The translations under genes were made by a program, and so were the position numbers. From NCBI GenBank assembly GCA_947568835.1, contig OX387605.1, positions 15,566,418-15,630,417 of the forward strand: DNA of 64,000 nt, given 5' to 3'. Positions 12,257-21,620 of this stretch are shown piece after piece (within the stretch, counting starts at the first letter, position 1; each line of letters opens with the position of its first letter). The DNA comes from Protonemura montana. Its lineage: Eukaryota; Arthropoda; Insecta; Plecoptera; Nemouridae. The notes beneath the pieces were generated by a model. It was not told the origin of the DNA. It saw only the letters and a list, made by a program, of their open reading frames with translations, and did not search any database.

Positions 12257-13560
12257 CTTTTCTCGAGTTCACCTGTCGAGGAACTTGTGGAAAGCATACA
12301 GAAAAACACTCAATTTATAGAAGGAAAATTTCCATATCTGTAGGCCATTAATAATAACTAACTATTAGCCAAGAAACGATAGTTGATGAGGAAAATGAAT
12401 AACTGCAATCAATTATTGACGTCGTTTGCAATCAAAAGATGACACATAGTTATATTTGCTCTGCAACCCTAGTGATCTATTGACGCATAAAATAGTAACA
12501 TAGACATTGGTGTTTTTAAATTCAAAATCATGATGTATTAGCGCTTCAAATTGGCGATTTTCTTGTAGTGGAAGTGGCCTAGTGAATGTTTTCTTTTGGG
12601 TCCAGAGTTCGCACTTACTTGAGATATTAGACCATATCACTGGAAGACTATGCTTGCCCATGAAAGTAACTGGGCATTCGCGAGGCAACGAGCAGTATCG
12701 CGTTAAAGGATGGGCGATTAGATCAAGACACAGAAATGAAGTATCTACATACAGCGGTGACCAGGCCCACGTGATAGTAGGTGGAGATCAGCTCCAGCAG
12801 AATAAGTCCAACTATTAGTAAATATTTGCAATTTAGGATCTCGAGGATCCAGACGAGCATCATGACGAGCAGGTTTTAAATTGGTTTTAAAAATTATCCA
12901 TTTGTGTACCTCACATATGATTTATTATTATGAGCTGGGAATTACAAGGAATGCAATGCACATTTCTTATCTTAATTACCAAGTAGTTGAGAATATTTCC
13001 TTGATTAAAATGAGGAAAATTTCTGAAACAATTTCTGAACACACACTTGGCAATTGTTGGGTTGGTGAATGAAGTTGAATTTTTTTTTAATCGAATGCTA
13101 CTGACATAGTTTTTACTCTAGTGAGTACCCTCCACGGGGATAGCTTGGTGAAGTGGTTCAGAGCCGTGGGTGAATGTTGCGGTGAGTAACGGACTTGCTC
13201 TGTTGAGATTGACTTGTGGTCCTAGAAAGGACCTAAAAATGTTTACTCACCACAACAATATCAGGATAATATCAGGATCAGGATAATTTCAGGATAAAGT
13301 ATATTAACTTGTTAATTTTTGTGTCGTTAGAGCAATTACTGCGCCCGACCCAAAAGAACTTTCTGCGACGACTTGAGCTTTTCTGACATCATTTTGAGAA
13401 AAAAATAACAATTTTCCTCTAAGAGCATACGTACCACAATATTAGGGTATTACTGACATTACTTAAAATTTCAATTCAATGTGGCCAATTCGTTCCCTAT
13501 TTCTACAGTTTTGGAGCAAAGGACACATAACTAACAAATGTGAAATGTTCAGAAAAATAG
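12257..13560. other. Upstream of peptide gene 3; no further gene seen
   Basis: The first 80 bp carry the TATA-like and kB-like motifs of gene 3. Short open frames at 12413-12818 and 12881-13072 have no homology that I recognise and no exon partners. A sequence near 13136-13200 has weak tRNA-like character (gatagcttggtgaagtgg). Confidence 0.4.
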
Positions 13561-13567
13561 GTTACAC

Positions 13568-14023
13568 ACAATAGGGAAATCTATTTAAATTTGAAACTAT
13601 TTTTTTATTTTTTTTTGTGAGAAAATAATGAACACATATTTTTTTTATTTTCTTCTAAATCCAATTTTGAATAAAATATACCTGTTTAAAATTTTTGCTT
13701 TTCAATCTCGTACGAAAACGAGGGTCGCCATTTTTTATGACGTATTGTGAAATCTGACGTCAGTATGACGTCAAAAAACGTCAAGAAACTGTAGCGAACG
13801 CAAAGGAGACCTAAAATGACGTCAGAACATTATTTCTGACGTCATAGCCCGTTTTCATCCCGCCACGAGAATTTATATTTTAGCCATTCTTAAAACAAAT
13901 AGAAATAGAAAAGTTATGATCGGATCATAAAAAGAAAAAAAATACATCAGATTTTATTTTAAACGCGTATTTGAACACAATGATAATAATTAAATAATAA
14001 TCTTAAGGAGATTTCCCTATTGA
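13568..14023. mobile_element. Candidate MITE with inverted termini and a CRE cluster
   Basis: caatagggaaatct at the left end is mirrored by agatttccctattg at the right end (14-bp inverted termini about 456 bp apart). The interior is AT-rich except for a central section with four perfect TGACGTCA palindromes (13755-13762, 13766-13773, 13817-13824, 13837-13844). No clear target-site duplication was found, so the transposon call is tentative. Confidence 0.4.
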
Positions 14024-14541
14024 TTGATATGCTGGATTAGGAGGAAGACCTATTTTTCCAAATTATTTAATTGTAAGAATTTCTCTTATGTGCTGAGCTG
14101 ATAAGTTTGTGAGTTCGTTCTTTTTGTCAGTCTAAAAGAGAGAAAAAAAAAATTATAAATAATTACATTGGGGACGATTTTTATATTTGCATGATTTTCC
14201 CCCTGCCGATTTAGGGAGAAATGTATTGAAGAATTACAAAAATCTTTTAGACTAAATAATTTTTTGACGGTTGGGGGGTGAAAAATCTAAAAAAAATTCA
14301 AGATGTGTCATTTCCTCGATTGGGCCATGAAGCTTCATGTTCCCTTAGTAAATAAAATCATTATTTCAATAAAAATAAATAATGTAAAACAAACTGGAAT
14401 CATTATCCTTGAGCGTCAAGAGGTTAAACAATAGGAAATGTTATAGAATAAGTACAAGATATGTTTACAAAACAAAAGTTTTATTTATCAGTGATACATT
14501 CTGAGTGCTTTCATTCAAGAAGTTTTTTTTTTCAATTCGGA

Positions 14542-15189
14542 CTAAGCAGTGGTCCCGTCGTCACCACTTTTCACGAGCATCTTCAGGAAGGGTTTCACTG
14601 GGGAAAAAAAAGTGGGGAGAAGAAATAATAAAGAACCACTAGGAGATATTCTAATAAACACCGTTTGACATTTTAATAAGACTCACGTAAATTCATGGCC
14701 ATAGTAAGCCCGGCTTCCATATCAATGCCAGCCCCCGGGATGGACTGAGCGTCGTCCCGAAAAATAAATTTCAACAAATATTTTAATTCCAGTTTTAATT
14801 TTGTTTCAATAGCTATGTCAGACATCGGCACTAGCGACAAATTTTTTTTTATGAAGAATATTGAGATTTGACAATAAATTAGCTCTCGATGATGGCGACT
14901 TTATTTTAAGGTTATGAGTTTTAATTTGCAACAAACAAGGTGGATATGATTACCTCAGCTTTGGCCTTAGCCTGGTGTGAAGGAGCGCAATTGACGACAT
15001 CTAAACAAAGAGACTCAGTAATTAGTGTGATTTCGTAGACCTGGTGGCTTTAAAAAAAAACACAACTTTCTTATAATTTCTTACAGTCGCGAAATATGTG
15101 AACAAATTTATTTCTGCATGATGCTACTTACCAACAACGACCGCAACTACAATAAGGGCCATCAGAAATAAAGTCTTCTTGGACAACAT
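14542..15189 (-). CDS. Small secreted peptide, paralogue 4 of 5 (short, divergent)
   Basis: Exons are 15189-15132, 15000-14954, 14744-14687 and 14597-14542, with family phases 1, 0 and 1, giving 72 aa. The signal peptide is MLSKKTLFLMALIVVAVVV. The spacer (VVNCAPSHQAKAKAE) is identical to gene 5. The core has diverged (SIPGAGIDMEAGLTMAMNL + LKPFLKMLVKSG) and the tail is short (DDGTTA). Where the paralogues have their exon 3 acceptor, this gene reads TTTTTCGG, without AG. The next CAG, 12 nt inside, keeps the frame, so I used it. The product is more cationic near its end than the others. TATA-like TATAAAA lies at 15258-15264. The frame stays open throughout, so I treat it as a functional, neofunctionalised copy, although transcription is untested. 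Confidence 0.75.
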
Positions 15190-15400
15190 GTTTCCTTCGA
15201 ACTCACAATGCACAGAGCGTCAGAACAAGTGCAGAACATCCTCTTTAAGTGCACTTATTTTATACTTAACGCATTTCTCCATGACTGCAATCGTTGTATT
15301 GCAATCGCGCAAATTAGGTACCATGGTATCATATGTGGTGCAATATTAATAAGCTAGGAGCATGCGATCAAAAGTGGGTTTATCATTACATATAATTTTT
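15190..15400 (-). promoter_or_regulatory. Promoter region of peptide gene 4, shared with gene 5
   Basis: A block at 15273-15331 (ccatgactgcaatc, attgcaatcgcgcaaatta, ggtatca) recurs upstream of gene 5 at 17350-17402. The attgcaatcgcgcaaat core resembles a C/EBP half-site pair. TATA-like box at 15258-15264. Confidence 0.5.
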
Positions 15401-16186
15401 CTGCTCATTTCTTTCACTTGATTTATTTTATATAATTAATGATGTTCAGCAACCTTTGGCATTTATTGTAAATACACGAATTCCTTTTCACGCGAAAATG
15501 AAAATTAGATCTATTCATTGTGCGAACATAATTTTGCTACCTTGATTTGATAATTGTATTTCTTCGATTTTAATTATTTCCAACGATAATTTCTTTCAAA
15601 TTTAATGCATTCCAAAACTGATATTACACTGGCAGGGAACACTGATACCTACCTATTCGCGAAGCTGTGATTGTTTCGAGATTCCTAAACCACAATGTAC
15701 GAAACTGAGATGTTTGTGGACGCGTTTTTACGTCAATTGTGAAGAAGTTGAATGTCCGGCAATCGATTTCCACGAGATGTCGTCAAGTTGTAATTATTCT
15801 GATCATAAATATCTCGAATTGTGGCACTGGGTTTGGATTGTATGTTTTAAATGTGAACACAAATGTGATATATACTATCGTCGTCCAAATAAAATTTAAC
15901 GAACTTGTGAGAAGAGTTAAACATAATCTATAAATGCAGAACAAGCATTAAACCTTAAAAGTATCAAATATAAGAGTGCGTAAGTGTCAATGGAATGACA
16001 AGTCCTGACAAATAGTTCTATTCTATATCAACAATAATGCATACCATGACTTTCAAGAGGGAATAAAGAAGGATAAACAACGGGACACATACATTTTTAT
16101 AGACTTCATTCATGTTTTATTTCTCAATGATACATGCTTCAAAATCTGGCTGTTTCAGTTCAATTGGCAGTCCAACTTTGAATTAA
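15401..16186. other. Intergenic, no feature supported
   Basis: Two overlapping plus-strand frames (15714-15933) have no recognisable similarity or exon partners. I see nothing else convincing. Confidence 0.5.
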
Positions 16187-17263
16187 CTAATGACTATTCA
16201 CTGTTCCTCCCCAGATGGCGTCCGCGGCAGAGGCGCTTCCACTGTTCAACTTGATTAGCTGCAGGATGCGTTCCCCTGGGAAAAAGTTTCAAAATAAATA
16301 AGGGAAACGCAGTTAATTAGACCTTAATCTAATACAATCTAATCTAAAATCTATAATCTAAAATTTAATCACTGCAATCTATTTTGGCGTCTGTTTTGGA
16401 GTATTATGCCTAGTTTACAGTTATGCGTCTACTGGATTGTTTTGCGTTTCAGAGTCCAAAATAAGGTGAAAAGCTTTGTTCTTTGCGTACGGAGGAGATT
16501 TTCCAAACAATTAATCGAACGTGATGTTCTGACAGAAGAAAAGTGAAGTTTCCGCGATTTTGTGGCGACGAGAGTGACTGGCATGACTGGAAGTCATTTT
16601 TGGCGTTTTAACTTTGAAAGGTGCTGTTCACTAGTCTAAAGAACTTTTAATGCAACACAAGCTTCAGGGGAATATAATCGGGGGCTTTACATCGCCTAAC
16701 GGAGCTCACCAAATGAAAAACGTTTTAACAGAATTAATATCCTTGATAAATATACTCACATGCGTACAGGATTGTAGGGAGAAGGGCTTCAATGTCAAGT
16801 CCAGCTACCTGGCGCGTTTGAAGGTTGTCCTGGAAATAAAGTAAACCTTATTGCATCTGTATAGCTGACTTTTACAGATGAACGGGTGAACAGGTTCTTT
16901 TGAAAGTAAGGTATCACAGAATTATCCCTCAACGTTAACAACGTGACACGGTTATGACACATGGATTCTAGCTTGCAACAAACAAGGTGGAGATGATTAC
17001 CTCAGCTTTGGCCTTAGCCTGGTGTGAAGGAGCGCAATTGACGACATCTTAACAGAGTCAATAATTAGTGTGATTGTGTAAAACTGGTGGCAAATTAAAA
17101 AAAAATTATTTTTCAAATCACGTTTACTTATTTGTACGACCTAAATATGTAAGTTTTTTAAATTCTTTTGTGGGAACTAACTTCTTTCTGGATCATCCCA
17201 CTTACCGGCAACTAGAGCAACCACAACTAGGGCCACCAGCAATACATTCTTCTTGGACGACAT
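16187..17263 (-). CDS. Small secreted peptide, paralogue 5 of 5 (four exons)
   Basis: Exons are 17263-17206, 17047-17001, 16829-16760 and 16275-16187, phases 1, 0 and 1, giving 87 aa. The signal peptide is MSSKKNVLLVALVVVALVA, the spacer VVNCAPSHQAKAKAE, and the core TRQVAGLDIEALLPTILYA + WERILQLIKLNSGS. The tail (ADAIWGGTVNSH) lacks the terminal Gly of genes 1-3. The exon 2 acceptor is TTAAG rather than TTTAG. Exon 2 with its flanks is almost identical to gene 4 (one difference in about 75 bp), although exons 3 and 4 of the two genes differ strongly. It is the promoter-proximal end of the cluster as seen here; further copies to the right are excluded by the telomere-like array. Confidence 0.85.
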
Positions 17264-18047
17264 GTTTCCTCCGAACTCACAATGCGAGGAGCCTGACAAG
17301 TGCAGAACAACCCCCTACTGTGCAATTAATTAATACCTAATGTATTTTTCCATGACTGCAATCCTTGAATTGCAATCGCGCAAATTAGGTACTTTGGTAT
17401 CACAAGGTTGCAAAATAATGAGCGCAATCGTTTGACGTCACTTGGAGCATGCACTCCATGTATGACATGTTATAACATATTATTTTTCAATGCACTTGCT
17501 TATCTATATTCAATAATACATAATTTATGTCAAGAATTGGCATTGATAAAATGTGATCGAATTTCTTGTGCCGAGGTAAGAACCTATATGATTATATATA
17601 ATACACCGATTTTTTTTTTCGTATCCTTCTATGATTGTTGATCAAATTTGTTTAGCAACGTTAAAGGTATAATGTGAAATTTTGTTAAGACACTTACATT
17701 CGTTCACTTTATTAACCTACTACAGGTAGAAAGATTTCCACTTTTATTTTCCTCATTCACTTGGCTTTTTTTATCAACTTTATTAAATATGAATAACGTT
17801 TCATTTTACCATTTAAGCATAGTGTTAATAGTAACTAAGCCATTTAATTTTAAAGATAATGGAAACAAGCAATATATTGACCTTATATAAAAGCCTTAAT
17901 CCGTTGCCAAGGGGTGAAATTGGTTTGCGTCTGTACATCTTTATAGAAATCGTGAAATTCGGTCTAGAAAGCCGGCGCTTGCGCTAGATCGGTTCGTAAT
18001 TCGGGATTACACACTATTGTGCCATTTTCGCGGCATTTTCGCATTTT
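17264..18047. other. Upstream of gene 5 and left edge of the TTAGG arrays
   Basis: 17343-17402 is the promoter block shared with gene 4. The last 100 bp before the arrays contain a tRNA-like stretch (gcttgcgctagatcggttcg, B-box-like ggttcgtaattc), comparable to the tRNA-like heads in the 1,640-bp array further right. No coding exon seen. Confidence 0.45.
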
Positions 18048-18445
18048 TGAGGTTAGGTTAGGTAAGGTTAGGTTAGGTTAGGTTAGGTTAGGTTAGGTTA
18101 GGTAAGTTAGGTTAGGTTAGGTTAAGTTAGGTTAGGTTAGGTTAGGTTAGGTTAGGTAAGGTTAGGTTAGGTTAGGTTAGGTTAGGTTAGGTTAGGTTAG
18201 GTTAGGTTAGGTTAGGTTAGGTTAGGTTAGGTTAGGTTAGGTTAGGTTCGATTAGGTTCGGTTAGGTTCGGTTAGGTTCGCTTAGGTTCGGTTAGGTTCG
18301 GTTAGGTTCGGTTAGGTTCGGTTAGGTTCGGTTAGGTTCGGTTAGGTTCGGTTAGGTTCGGTTAGGTTCGGTTAGGTTCGGTTAGGTTCGGTTAGGTTCG
18401 GTTAGGTTCGGTTAGGTTCGGTTAGGTTCGGTTAGGTTAAGTTAG
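18048..18445 (+). repeat. Telomere-like array, block 1: (TTAGG)n then (TTAGGTTCGG)n
   Basis: The first about 190 bp are TTAGG pentamers (written ggtta) with a few TTAAG/TAAGG variants; the rest is a decamer alternating TTAGG with TTCGG. TTAGG is the ancestral arthropod telomere repeat. Here it is internal, with genes on one side and satellites on the other. Confidence 0.95.
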
Positions 18446-18538
18446 GTTAGGTTTAGTTAATAAATTTAAAAAAAAAATTTATTAAAAAAAAAATTCCAAG
18501 AATTATTAAAATTTTCTTATTAATTTTATGAACTTTTT

Positions 18539-18588
<50 letters not shown>

Positions 18589-18667
18589 TATTTTCAAAAA
18601 GTATTTTTAATAGTTTATAAAAAATAAAAATAAAAAATTATTTAATAATTTTTTTTTTTTTTTTTAG
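18446..18667. repeat. AT-rich spacer between telomere-like blocks, copy 1
   Basis: The spacer starts gtttagttaataaattt and includes an 11-bp-arm hairpin (ttaataaattt / aaatttattaa), then attccaagaattattaaaa, a 44-bp A run, gtattttcaaaaagtatttt and a T run. It recurs at 19340-19545, and its first part at 20373-20459. Confidence 0.9.
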
Positions 18668-19339
18668 GTAAGGTTAGGGGGGTTAGGTTAGGTTAGGTAA
18701 GGTTAGGTTAGGTTAGGTTATGTTAGGTAAGGTTAGGTTAGGTTAGGTTAGGTTAGGTTAGGTTAGGTTAGGTTAGGTTAGGTTAGGTTAGGTTAGGTTA
18801 GGTTAGGTTAGGTGAGGTTAGGTTAGGTGAGGTTAGGTTAGGTTAGGTTAGGTTAGGTTAGGTTAGGTTCGGTTAGGTTCGGTTAGGTTCGGTTAGGTTC
18901 GGTTAGGTTCGGTTAGGTTCGGTTAGGTTCGGTTAGGTTCGGTTAGGTTCGGTTAGGTTCGGTTAGGTTCGGTTAGGTTCGGTTAGGTTAGGTAAGGTTA
19001 GGTTAGGTTAGGTTAGGTTAGGTTAGGTTAGGTTAGGTTAGGTTAGGTTAGGTTAGGTTAGGTTAGGTTAGGTTAGGTTAGGTTAGGTTAGGTTAGGTTA
19101 GGTTAGGTTAGGTTAGGTTAGGTTAGGTTAGGTTAGGTTAGGTTAGGTTAGGTTCGGTTAGCTTAGGTTCGGTTAGGTTCGGTTAGGTTCGGTTAGGTTC
19201 GGTTAGGTTCGGTTAGGTTCGGTTAGGTTCGGTTAGGTTCGGTTAGGTTCGGTTAGGTTCGGTTAGGTTCGGTTAGGTTCGGTTAGGTTCGGTTAGGTTC
19301 GGTTAGGTTCGGTTAGGTTCAGTTAGGTTAAGTTAGGTG
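18668..19339 (+). repeat. Telomere-like array, block 2
   Basis: It opens with the junction taggtaaggttaggggggtt, also found at the start of block 3. It then alternates twice between pure TTAGG (18690-18866, 18985-19152) and the TTAGGTTCGG decamer (18866-18985, 19152-19320). Confidence 0.95.
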
Positions 19340-19545
19340 AGGTTTAGTTAATAAATTAAAAAAAAAAAAATTATTAAAAAAAAATTCCAAGAATTATTAA
19401 AATTTTCTTATTAATTTTATGAACTTTTTATTGAAAAAAAAAAAAAAAAAAAAAAAAAATTTTTTTTGTATTTTCAAAAAGTATTTTTAATAGTTTATAA
19501 AAAATAAAAATAAAAAATTATTTTATAATTTTTTTTTTTTTTTTA
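19340..19545. repeat. AT-rich spacer between telomere-like blocks, copy 2
   Basis: Nearly the same sequence as 18446-18667, with a shorter A run. The two spacers and adjoining arrays form a higher-order repeat of roughly 0.9 kb. Confidence 0.9.
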
Positions 19546-20372
19546 GGTAAGGTTAGGGGGGTTAGGTTAGGTTAGGTTAGGTTAGGTTATGTTAGGTAAG
19601 GTTAGGTTAGGTTAGGTTAGGTTAGGTTAGGTTAGGTTAGGTTAGGTTAGGTTAGGTTAGGTTAGGTTCGGTTAGGTTAGGTTAGGTTAGGTAAGGTTAG
19701 GTGAGGTTAGGTTAGGTTAGGTAAGGTTAGGTTAGGTTAGGTTCGGTTAGGTTCGGTTAGGTTCGGTTAGGTTAGGTTAGGTTAGGTTAGGTTAGGTTAG
19801 GTTAGGTTAGGTTAGGTTAGGTTCGGTTAGGTTCGGTTAGGTTAGGTAAGGTTAGGTTAGGTTAGGTAAGGTTAGTATACGTAAGGTTAGGTTAGGTTAG
19901 GTAAGGTTAGGTTAGGTTAGGTTAGGTTAGGTTAGGTTAGGTTAGGTTAGGTTAGGTTAGGTACGGTTAGGTTAGGTTAGGTTAGGTTAGGTTAGGTTAG
20001 GTTAGGTTAGGTTCGGTTAGGTTCGGTTAGGTTAGGTTAGGTTAGGTTAGGTTCGGTTAGGTTAGGTTCGGTTAGGTTCGGTTAGGTTAGGTTAGGTTAG
20101 GTTAGATTCGGTTAGGTTCGGTTAGGTTAGGTTAGGTTAGGTTCGGTTAGGTTCGGTTAGGTTCGGTTAGGTTCGGTTAGGTTCGGTAAGGTTCGGTTAG
20201 GTTCGGTTAGGTTCGGTTAGGTTCGGTTAGGATCGGTTAGGTTAGGTTAGGTTCGGTTCGGTTAGGTTAGGTTAGGTTAGGTTAGGTTAGGTTAGGTTAG
20301 GTTAGGTTAGGTTTTGTAGAGGTCATGTTTGGTTAGGTTAGGTTAGGTTAGGTTAAGTCAGGTTAGGTTAAG
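19546..20372 (+). repeat. Telomere-like array, block 3, mixed TTAGG/TTCGG
   Basis: It has the same opening junction as block 2, but TTAGG and TTCGG units are more finely interspersed and there are more point variants (gtatac, gtacgg, ggtcatg). It therefore looks older or less homogenised than blocks 1 and 2. Confidence 0.95.
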
Positions 20373-20460
20373 TTAATAATTTAAAAAAAAAAATTTATTT
20401 AAAAAAAAATTCCAAGAATTATTAACATTTTTTTAAATTTAATGAACTTTTTATTTTATG
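20373..20460. repeat. AT-rich spacer, copy 3, cut off by the 1,640-bp array
   Basis: It contains the first part of the spacer (ttaaaaaaaaaaatttattt, ttccaagaattatta, tgaactttttatttta) and then changes without transition into the 1,640-bp repeat. The junction may reflect insertion or recombination, or an assembly join. Confidence 0.8.
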
Positions 20461-20654
20461 ACCCCCTAGACATGTACCAAGTATCGCTGAACCAGCATTA
20501 GAGTGTGCCTTTTTGATGCTAGCGCTACCTGTTGGGCATCAAACGAACTTGATCAATTATTATTGGGTCGGTAACAGGGTACTACTTGGTCGGCTGTCGC
20601 AGGCTGATATTGTCACGTACCAATTAGCAGGCAAAAAATTCAGATTTGAGCTAT

Positions 20655-20735
20655 TGCTTGGTGGCCAAGTTGATAGAGTTGTCGCATCTAAATGCAGTGG
20701 GTCTGCGTTCGCTTCCCGGTGCAGGAGCACTTTTT
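20655..20735 (+). repeat. tRNA-like head a of the 1,640-bp unit
   Basis: An A-box-like gtggccaagttgatagag and a B-box-like gcgttcgcttccc are spaced as in a tRNA, followed by gagcactttttgg (T run). The stems do not pair as a functional tRNA. It recurs once per unit (+1640) and, diverged, at 27210-27290. Confidence 0.65.
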
Positions 20736-20910
20736 GGTTTTGGAATTATTACAAACCGTGGTCCTGTAGGCGACTAACTGTTGCTTGGACATATATGAAT
20801 TGTAAGAAATTTTGTTGTGAATATCTTCCTTGATTGCAAAGTATCGAGCAGATCGGTTGCATTAGCTTCCTTATGTACTTTTGCCTAAATTAACACACAA
20901 ATCATAGTAG

Positions 20911-20987
20911 AGCCCGTGGCCCTGCGGTTAGCGAGCTTGCTAATAATGCGAACGGGTTGCGTTCGATTCCCGACCCCGTAGCTTTTT
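20911..20987 (+). repeat. tRNA-like head b of the 1,640-bp unit
   Basis: agcccgtggccctgcggtta (A-box region) is followed by gcgttcgattccc (B box, near-consensus GGTTCGANNCC) and a T run. The length of about 75 bp is tRNA-like, but the T stem and acceptor stem are imperfect. It recurs in all four units. Confidence 0.7.
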
Positions 20988-21237
20988 GGCTATGTCGAGC
21001 TCGAGTCGCTCTGGTGGCAAATGTCGAACTAAGTTGCTGTGAGTGCCAGATTCTGCCGACAGGTTGCGCTGGGTCTCTGAACACTACTGCGCGTTCGGTG
21101 AAACCTTACAGATAAGAGTCATATTTCAAATCACTGTCAGTGTGGGCGTTTCCCTCCATGCAGCTGATGTCTGTGTGGTGAAGTGCAGTGATGTGCTTCG
21201 CTGCTGACGTCAGCGGCAAGATTCGTATCACCGGTCA

Positions 21238-21300
21238 AAGGCTGGGACTCGAATGAGTTGGCCAATGCGACCAGTTCGAATCCCGTCCATTGTTTGGATG
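21238..21300 (+). repeat. tRNA-like head c of the 1,640-bp unit
   Basis: gagttggccaatgcgacc precedes a B box, agttcgaatcccg. The spacing between the two boxes is short, so this is the weakest of the four. Confidence 0.45.
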
Positions 21301-21542
21301 CATGGTTGTGTTGGATGGCAGTTGGTTCATCCATGGCGAAATATCCAGGATGAATTAACTGATCAAAACTTGGGAAATATTTCCGATGATGGGCATCCAT
21401 ATTTGATGAAGTCTACTGATGCATTCGAAAAATATTTTGATTAAATTTCATCGATGCAGTGGCTGACGATTTGTTCGGAGTCTTCGCTGCTGTCGTCACA
21501 GGTCAACAGTTTATTAATCCCAAAGAACCATCATCCTATATA

Positions 21543-21620
21543 GCGGCTCGAGTGGTCGAGCCGTTAGAGTGCCTGACTGGTGTGCAGAGGGCACCTAGAT
21601 CGATTCTCGTCGTGGTCTGC
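21543..21620 (+). repeat. tRNA-like head d of the 1,640-bp unit
   Basis: ctcgagtggtcgagccgtta resembles the 5' half of a tRNA-Leu/Ser and is followed by agatcgattctcg and gtggtc, then T runs. In units 3 and 4 (24829-24900, 26469-26540) it reads gcggttagagtgactgactg and gatcgatcctcg, closer to a canonical tRNA. An inverted diverged copy lies near 27515-27585. Confidence 0.65.

Noticed and set aside
18048-20372. CRISPR-like or true chromosome end
   Set aside because: Simple pentamer/decamer tandem repeats without spacers, flanked on both sides by tens of kilobases of sequence.
20911-20987. Functional tRNA genes in the array
   Set aside because: Boxes are recognisable but the acceptor, T and anticodon stems do not pair properly; called tRNA-like heads instead.
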